Shown here: positions 60,601 through 64,000 of the stretch, piece by piece
Layout of the letters: the number at the start of each line of letters is the position of its first letter
Numbering within the stretch: the stretch's first letter is position 1
Source of the DNA: Anoplopoma fimbria
Lineage: Eukaryota > Chordata > Actinopteri > Perciformes > Anoplopomatidae
Assembly (NCBI RefSeq): GCF_027596085.1
Contig: NC_072454.1
Coordinates: 25,935,323-25,999,322, forward strand
Length of the DNA: 64,000 bases
Direction: 5' to 3'
The notes under the pieces: generated by a model
Seen by the model: the letters and a program-made list of their open reading frames with translations, nothing else
What the model was told of the DNA's origin: nothing
The model's database searches: none
Translations under genes and position numbers: made by a program

Positions 60601-63579
60601 GGCATGACCCCATTCTAGGAGGTCAATACATAGTAAACTATATGCGACCCCGTTGGAACCTAATGCGCAAAAGTGGCACTACTTATTTGTTCATGTTTGT
60701 TTTTTTGACCTTGTAGTTTATGAGTAAATTCAAAATGAACGTGAATAACTATCAGTTAGAGTTGCTAAATTCTTGAATTTAGTAATCCCAACATTTCCAG
60801 TGTACATTTATAAAACAATGGTACTTCAAATAAGAGTCTTAGTGATGACACTGTAAGCTCAAACTTTTATCATATAAGATTAAGCATTTGTTATGTATAG
60901 TAGTGCATAATTATTAAGCAGCCCCTAAAACACATCATAAAATGTGACATTTTTTATAAAAATGAAAAATATGGTCCCTTAATTTATTCTTACCACAATA
61001 AAAAGCTTCTCCAGCAGCATTTATTACAAAAAACATTTTGAACTAAAACAGATTTTTTTAAAGCTAGTAACTTTGAAAAGAAGGCTTTCCATCAAAATTG
61101 AATTTAAGGAAACTTAAATACTGCCCTAGATGAAAATAATATTTTATGAAAAAGTGTGGACGAATATTCAAACTTTTTTTTAAATAATCATACAAATCTT
61201 GATTGTATCAGTGAAGTATATTGTAACGGATGATCAATTCAATATTCCTCCAGAGATGAAACCGTCCCCTGTAATTTGAAAAACACTACCTGAGTATGTG
61301 GTCAACATGTGACTGGTAACAGGGGTTTTGGTCCTTCAACATGTTGTTCAGAGGTCCATTGATCCACTGGGCAGCAGTCATCACATGGTCAGCCCTCTCT
61401 TGACTATTTGCTTTCCAGTCCATTGACGTCTCTTTAGGCCCAAAGTCTCTGGAGACGCCAGCTGAAGACATGCTCTGAACACCAAGACAGGGAAAAAGTA
61501 ATTCAAAAGGATTAAAAAAAGCTATTTGTGCGTTGTTTGTACACATAAATACTGCAGATACAATGCTTTTGAACTAAGTGCATGATTGTGCTGAAAATTC
61601 TGCGAAAATAAACCCGGATCAGACCTTGATACGCTGATCTCATCTGAACTACTGACACAATCTCCACCTGACCTACAGCCAGGGGTGTGGTTGGAGGGGG
61701 GAGGACACGAGTTAATACCTGCTATCTCCGCCTTGCCTCTCCTCATCCACAATATCATCTCACTCCTCCCCCTTCTTCTCACAGACCACTTGCACTGCTT
61801 TTTCTTGTCATTCCACATTACTGGTGATGCTGCAGACTGACAAGGGCCCCTTCCATGATCCTAGAACACGGCTGTGTCCAGTTTACTTGATAAACAACAT
61901 CATTTAATTCTTTGTTGGAAAGGAATGATTAAAACAGCCCGTCTGATGTGTTTGGGTTGTACTGGATTAGCTGTCTTTAAAGTCTGCATGTAACTTCTAC
62001 AAGTAGCAAACAAAAAACAAAAGTCACCTTAATTATTTTGGAATCAGACATAAGGTTCATTGCAAAAATCTCATTACCATTTTAAGAGATTTCTTGGGTA
62101 TTTTCACATTTATTTGATAGAGGACAGTGAAGAACTAGGAGATAGAGGGGTATGACAAGCAACAAAGGTCCCAGAGCTGGAATTGAACCCAGGACTTCAT
62201 TTTTATGTGGCATGCACTGTAACTACAAGGATATCATGAAACTCCCTCCGTGTCATCTTTGATGACAAGCTTAATTCAATCTTCATGGGATAATTGTTGT
62301 CCAATCCTGCTTCCTTTATCTTCAATTCTTTATATACAAAGCAAAACTGCCACCCACGCTTTTATGACATTACATTTCTGCTGCTCTCTGTGTTCCTGTC
62401 AATACAACCTATCCAAGTTTGATGTGGTTCAGAATTGTTAGGGAAGATTGAATAAATAATGTATATAACCTGAATTTAATTTAACCCTGTATCTTCATTG
62501 GTGGCCTGTATGATTTTTACAATTTTGATGATCACTTTTAAGGTATGTCCTACAGCCTGATGGTAGGTCTTTGTTAGTAGTTCCCAGGATAAGGCCAGCT
62601 TTTGAGGTCAAATGCTCTGAGACGATCTGCTGGAGGATAACAGGCAAACTAGCTTCACCCTTATTAAAATAAACCTCACCTAAAAACAGATTATTACTTT
62701 TTTTAGAATAGCTTTCTCTTAAAACTTTTTTATTTCTGCACTTTTAGGTAGAAATCTTATTTATTTATATTTGAATACACTATGCAATGCATATGCTATA
62801 GGGTCTGAGGACAGAGTGTGTTGTATTCTATCCAGGTTGTAAAGCCCCTTGTGACTTGTGATATGCAGCTATATAAATAAAATTGACTTGACTTCGTTAT
62901 TATTATAATCAGTATATATATTTTGCACTGAGGAACTGGCCTCCTTGTATATTTAATAGCACACTGTTTAGTATGCCTACTGGCAAATCCCTCGTTTTGT
63001 GCCCTCAATGACCTCAACGTGACCTTGGTTCATGGTGTCACATCTCATCTTTCTGGCTTTTGTGATACTGTAAAAACTGAAATGGCAAGGGTCAAAGGTC
63101 ACCGGCTGTTTTCTGATTGATACGGTCTTTGCTCGCTTCTTGCCTCCAGCTGCCTCTTCACATCAGCCTTCTGCATTTTTGAAGAGGCCCGTTACTGTCA
63201 TTTCAAACCATCAGCACATCACTAATGAATTACATCTCCTTTGTTGAACCTTTATTTGTTCAATCTTCACACTTAATGCATACACTGAACTGAATATCCA
63301 GAATCTGACAAGTGAGTGATTGTCAGCCACAGTCCAAGCAGAAAGACATCAGTTGATCTGTTGAGATTGTATTGGACTTGTGCTGATTTTTTTATGACGA
63401 AAGGTTGTGTCTGTAGCCAAAAAAAGCTAAATGTGACTCATGAGTTTTACCTTTTCCTTGTTGCAGACGATGCAGAAGACCTCTGCCTCGACGGATAGCT
63501 GTCCTCTTGCATCATAGACCTCCCTTCCCTTCAGCCTGCTGATCCTCGGTGGTGCACATAGGTTTGTAAAATAATTTGC
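45600..63579 (-). CDS. eno4: Enolase 4, 12 coding exons, N-terminal exon outside the window
   Basis: ENO4 is the diverged enolase of animal sperm, needed in mouse for normal sperm structure and motility. Minus-strand exons in order: 63451-63579, 61290-61474, 59158-59300, 57559-57728, 57347-57475, 57057-57125, 56473-56637, 55395-55520, 52546-52720, 50982-51043, 46198-46315, 45600-45679. All joins are GT-AG and phase-consistent, 1551 nt in total (516 aa plus stop). The Met-containing first exon should lie beyond 64000; mammalian ENO4 is about 630 aa. Visible in window numbering: enolase N-domain ISRLKGREVYDARGQLSVEA (13-32), family insert 105-160, PAEPTEPVLPGSSAIGSVSL (165-184), barrel strands ALNCAA (319-324) and VALIDPF (363-369), ILKHIHETTVSDL (410-422), and AVGLGLDYVKLGGLSGAERM (452-471) with YNRLISIEEEL. 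K412 and K461 match catalytic K345 and K396 of yeast enolase. Metal ligands D246 and E295 are replaced by N321 and I366. Convergent with shtn1. Confidence 0.95.
46198..46315 (-). CDS. eno4: eno4 exon k
   Basis: 118 nt, phase 0 to 1. AVGLGLDYVKLGGLSGAERM and TKYNRLISIEEELAQQGIL, almost the canonical enolase C-terminal block; K461 matches K396. Confidence 0.97.
46316..47990 (-). other. eno4 intron j-k, distal part
   Basis: No exon supported. The 92-codon + ORF at 47354-47632 has no recognisable domain. A short CTCTCTCT patch at about 46098-46122 and A/T runs are the only simple features. Confidence 0.4.
47998..48200 (+). pseudogene. L1/Tx1-like LINE fragment
   Basis: One open frame reads ITSLILELDKQHSSSPSPEL, FQQRLSLQTEFHLLSTRQFE and ILKAKHSTYKHGDQLQ, the pattern of the linker between endonuclease and reverse transcriptase in L1/Tx1 ORF2. 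It ends abruptly at TAA, just before the TTAA-flanked element at 48238. Confidence 0.6.
48238..48723. mobile_element. piggyBac-like MITE with TTAA target duplication
   Basis: The ends CAGACCCTATTATGCTATTT and AAAAGCATAATAGGGCCACT form an imperfect inverted pair around the core CCCTATTATGC. Both sides are TTAA (48234-48237 and 48724-48727), the piggyBac target. 486 bp, no transposase. Lies in eno4 intron j-k. Confidence 0.8.
48772..48788. repeat. Short (ATT)n run
   Basis: Five to six ATT units. Confidence 0.85.
49745..50005 (-). repeat. Dispersed repeat, third copy, minus orientation
   Basis: TTTAGAGTCAAACAGACCAT, TAGGGCGGGGCTACTTTGAC, CTCCAAATATGGTTACTTCC, AAAATGGCGACAGC and TACGTACAGTCTAT are in reverse order and complement of 12095-12240 and 15265-15530. 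Confidence 0.7.
50982..51043 (-). CDS. eno4: eno4 exon j
   Basis: 62 nt, phase 1 to 0, donor GTAAGT. Residues 431-451: GSVLMGTTCSEPCSDDSLSD and I. It replaces the VSHRSGETEDTFIADL loop of canonical enolase; the histidine (yeast H373) is absent, as in mammalian ENO4 (VFGSTEGESSDDSLVDL). Confidence 0.93.
51044..52545 (-). other. eno4 intron i-j
   Basis: Unremarkable AT-rich sequence; I see no repeat, exon or site worth naming. Confidence 0.4.
52546..52720 (-). CDS. eno4: eno4 exon i
   Basis: 175 nt, phase 0 to 1. Residues 373-430: DIDQWEKLSNGIGDSCSLLS, then GHILKHIHETTVSDLICLTS. K412 aligns with catalytic K345 of canonical enolase (LLLKVNQIG). Confidence 0.93.
53085..53880 (-). pseudogene. 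Non-LTR retrotransposon ORF2, C-terminal part, decayed
   Basis: On the minus strand: FADDVVVLT-like text near 53690-53670, then VPTLTYGNELWVVTETV, RLQIQAAKMNFLRRVAGLT, RVERLLLRVEKNQLRQFRHL and CSTGKRPRSRTRTRWRDYI. This is the reverse transcriptase C-terminus and tail of a very common fish LINE. Stops and frameshifts break it. The clade is not assigned. Confidence 0.85.
55240..55292. repeat. 19-bp inverted repeat with 15-nt loop
   Basis: Arm 55240-55258 (ending TTTATTGTACA) is the exact reverse complement of 55274-55292. It lies about 100 bp after the donor of eno4 exon h in very AT-rich sequence. Confidence 0.9.
55395..55520 (-). CDS. eno4: eno4 exon h
   Basis: 126 nt, phase 0 to 0. Residues 331-372: SKGKYEVATG, ELVDMYQTLISKYPAVVALI and DPFRRE. 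This is the barrel strand that carries metal ligand E295 in true enolases (SIEDPF); the position is Ile here. Confidence 0.96.
55760..56290 (+). mobile_element. Possible solo LTR or LTR-retrotransposon remnant
   Basis: A C/T-rich block (55790-56100) unlike its AT-rich surroundings is followed by TTTTGGATTGACCTGC, ACCTGACTGCATTTGAACTC and CACAATAAATCTTTGA, then GGGATTGGGTCC. The wording recalls the 3' part of fish Ty3/gypsy LTRs. The 137-codon ORF inside is low-complexity Pro/Cys and unlikely to be a gene. No paired LTR was found. Confidence 0.35.
56473..56637 (-). CDS. eno4: eno4 exon g
   Basis: 165 nt, phase 0 to 0, donor GTAAGT. Residues 276-330: EQPLDLIAEACTNSGLALGT and EIHLALNCAAPKLMDC, matching mammalian EQPLLLIQEICANLGLELGT. 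Two AG acceptors 9 nt apart (ending at 56638 and 56629) are both in frame and would include or omit three residues (ATQ). Confidence 0.93.
57057..57125 (-). CDS. eno4: eno4 exon f
   Basis: 69 nt, phase 0 to 0. Residues 253-275, IITMTLELQKDMMRIMNAST and KAG, the helix after the mobile loop. Much shorter linker than mammalian ENO4. Confidence 0.88.
57347..57475 (-). CDS. eno4: eno4 exon e
   Basis: 129 nt, phase 0 to 0; the intron before it is only 83 bp. Residues 210-252: FHIPVSLVTLLSCGKTSPGK and LNLLEEVILIP, corresponding to the LALQEFMIAP region with catalytic E168 conserved as Glu. Confidence 0.93.
57559..57728 (-). CDS. eno4: eno4 exon d
   Basis: 170 nt, phase 1 to 0. Residues 153-209 with PAEPTEPVLPGSSAIGSVSL and AVAKTAAKIQGIPLYKYIA. 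This is the enolase [23 protein letters not shown] segment. Confidence 0.96.
57866..58010 (-). repeat. TGGA-tailed fish retroposon, truncated copy
   Basis: ATTCATCCATCCATTAGCTA, GGAGGGGCTGGAGCTGATTC and TTACACCTTGGACAGGTCAC follow the first 150 bp of the 33820-34186 copy. In eno4 intron c-d. Confidence 0.75.
58550..58860 (-). mobile_element. Non-autonomous DNA element remnant
   Basis: GGGCTACTGTAGAAACATGA, TGGTGCAAAATAGCAG, GAAAACACAACGACTCTCAT, TTTTCAGGTGATTAAACACT and CAAATAGATCCCTGAATGCT lead to CCTTTAAG, the end of a family common in fish genomes. The other end is missing or decayed. Confidence 0.6.
59158..59300 (-). CDS. eno4: eno4 exon c
   Basis: 143 nt, phase 2 to 1. Residues 105-152: SNFFMARVLEGKLLRNKEKE followed by a low-complexity Ser/Pro/Lys stretch, the variable insert specific to ENO4. 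In mammals the same place is proline- and lysine-rich. Confidence 0.9.
59470..60300 (+). pseudogene. Degenerate L2-like LINE reverse transcriptase
   Basis: The + strand shows, across frames, MPQGSVLGP (59519-59546), a YADDT box at 59585-59600, CLQSDFNELQTSLDNHKLIL, SRTHHFTLHPPAIHMYSGSI and, much later, a decayed RLPV and IPLDEFKLLI. Many stops. In eno4 intron b-c. Confidence 0.8.
60370..61289 (-). other. eno4 intron b-c, remainder
   Basis: AT-rich and unannotated; nothing recognisable. Confidence 0.4.
61290..61474 (-). CDS. eno4: eno4 exon b
   Basis: 185 nt, phase 0 to 2, donor GTAGTG. Residues 44-104; QERADHVMTAAQWINGPLNN and HVDHIL match mammalian ENO4 (VSTAVQWVNSTI, EVDHLL). Confidence 0.93.
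62100..62240 (-). repeat. Dispersed fish repeat with GAATTGAACCCAGGAC core
   Basis: TTATTTGATAGAGGACAGTG, CCCAGAGCTGGAATTGAACC, CAGGACTTCA and TGTGGCATGCACTGTAAC match the order of a common fish SINE-like repeat. The GAATTGAACCC word looks like a tRNA T-arm, but no complete tRNA can be folded here. Confidence 0.55.
62800..62892 (+). repeat. LINE 3' tail (TAAAGCCCCTTGTGAC type)
   Basis: GGTTGTAAAGCCCCTTGTGA followed by TATATAAATAAAATTGACTT is the usual 3' end of a fish L2 or RTE LINE. Confidence 0.7.
63089..63101 (+). promoter_or_regulatory. DR1 nuclear-receptor half-site pair
   Basis: GGGTCA A AGGTCA: two hexamers in direct repeat with one-base spacing, the consensus for PPAR/RXR, HNF4 or COUP-TF. 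It sits in a repeat-free patch (63030-63240) in the eno4 intron before exon a. Binding is not shown by sequence alone. Confidence 0.4.
63451..63579 (-). CDS. eno4: eno4 exon a (first one in window)
   Basis: 129 nt in frame 0, acceptor TTTTAG, donor GTAAAA. It encodes ANYFTNLCAPPRISRLKGRE and the following VYDARGQLSVEAEVFC. This matches the start of the enolase fold (ISRIHGREVFDSRGNPTVEV in canonical enolase); the loop serine is Ala here. Confidence 0.93.
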
Positions 63580-64000
63580 CTAAAATGACAGTTGATGGTT
63601 AAAGAAATAAGGTACATTTCTCCTGAAGTTGTTTGAAGTTGTTTTATACTTTCAGCCTTTTAAGTGTCTGGTTCCAGAACTTGTGCCCTTGATAAACAAG
63701 CACCTAATGAAAGCAATTTGGAGAGTAATTCACATCAATCATGTAGAGATGTGTATAAAACTGCTACAGATGCAATTATTTAACTGAAAAAAATTCACCA
63801 AGAAATGCAATTTGTACATATTTTACAATGACAAAGCTTTAGGACCTCTTTTTTCATGAAGACATGAGTATCCCATTACAGATACTTTGGTATCATACCC
63901 ACTTTAACAATGTATTCTTAAGGACAGTATATGTGCAAGTTTTTAATCTAACCTTGCGCTACACCTGAGTAGCCTACGTAGCCTATGAGTCCATCCATAG
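63580..64000 (-). other. eno4 intron leading out of the window
   Basis: No start codon with a splice-compatible frame matching an ENO4 N-terminus was found, so the first exon and promoter are expected beyond the right edge. Confidence 0.5.

Noticed and set aside
62160..62230. tRNA gene
   Set aside because: Only a T-arm-like GAATTGAACCC word; no acceptor stem or anticodon arm.

Overview
The window looks like nuclear DNA of a teleost, probably a spiny-rayed fish. Genes are split into short exons with GT-AG introns. The introns carry long CA/GT, TCTG and ATT microsatellites, fish-type LINE, hAT and piggyBac-like remnants, and the dispersed retroposon with a TGGA tail that is common in fish. I cannot name the species. 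No bacterial operons, CRISPR arrays or rRNA genes are visible.

Three protein-coding genes can be supported. (1) At the left edge on the + strand is the last coding exon of a V-type H+-ATPase subunit B gene (2865-3007), with its 3' UTR. (2) A complete shootin1 gene (shtn1) lies on the + strand at 5496-40959. Its 16 coding exons join in frame to exactly 1500 nt, giving 499 residues plus a stop. The product is a coiled-coil linker of neuronal growth cones. Two serines match the PAK1 sites known in mammals (S100, S244), and there is a polyproline stretch. (3) On the - strand, tail to tail with shtn1, is enolase 4 (eno4), 45600-63579. Twelve coding exons join in frame to 1551 nt, giving 516 residues plus a stop; the N-terminal exon lies beyond the right edge. 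Convergent shtn1 and eno4 is also the mammalian arrangement.

Layout: 1-2864, intron of the V-ATPase gene; 3008-5495, its 3' UTR and spacer; 5496-40959, shtn1, with large introns 1, 3, 4, 5 and 12 full of repeats; 40960-45599, spacer with one old retroposon, blocks that look like conserved non-coding DNA and a GT microsatellite; 45600-63579, eno4, with repeat-rich introns; 63580-64000, the start of eno4 intron sequence leading out of the window.

The strongest unexpected signals are: an internal duplication in shootin1, in which exons 4-5 and 8-9 share exon length, phase and the position of a KRxS site; a perfect 57-bp inverted repeat with a 4-nt loop inside a LINE; an in-frame triplication of NYRPIS in the same LINE; a retroposon with a 14-bp target-site duplication ending 30 bp before a splice acceptor; a 318-bp hAT MITE with an intact 8-bp target-site duplication; loss of two canonical enolase metal ligands in eno4; and a V-ATPase B gene next to shtn1, which fits an old paralogous region. 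I found no wholly new gene system. All functional statements rest on recognising protein families by eye, not on database searches.
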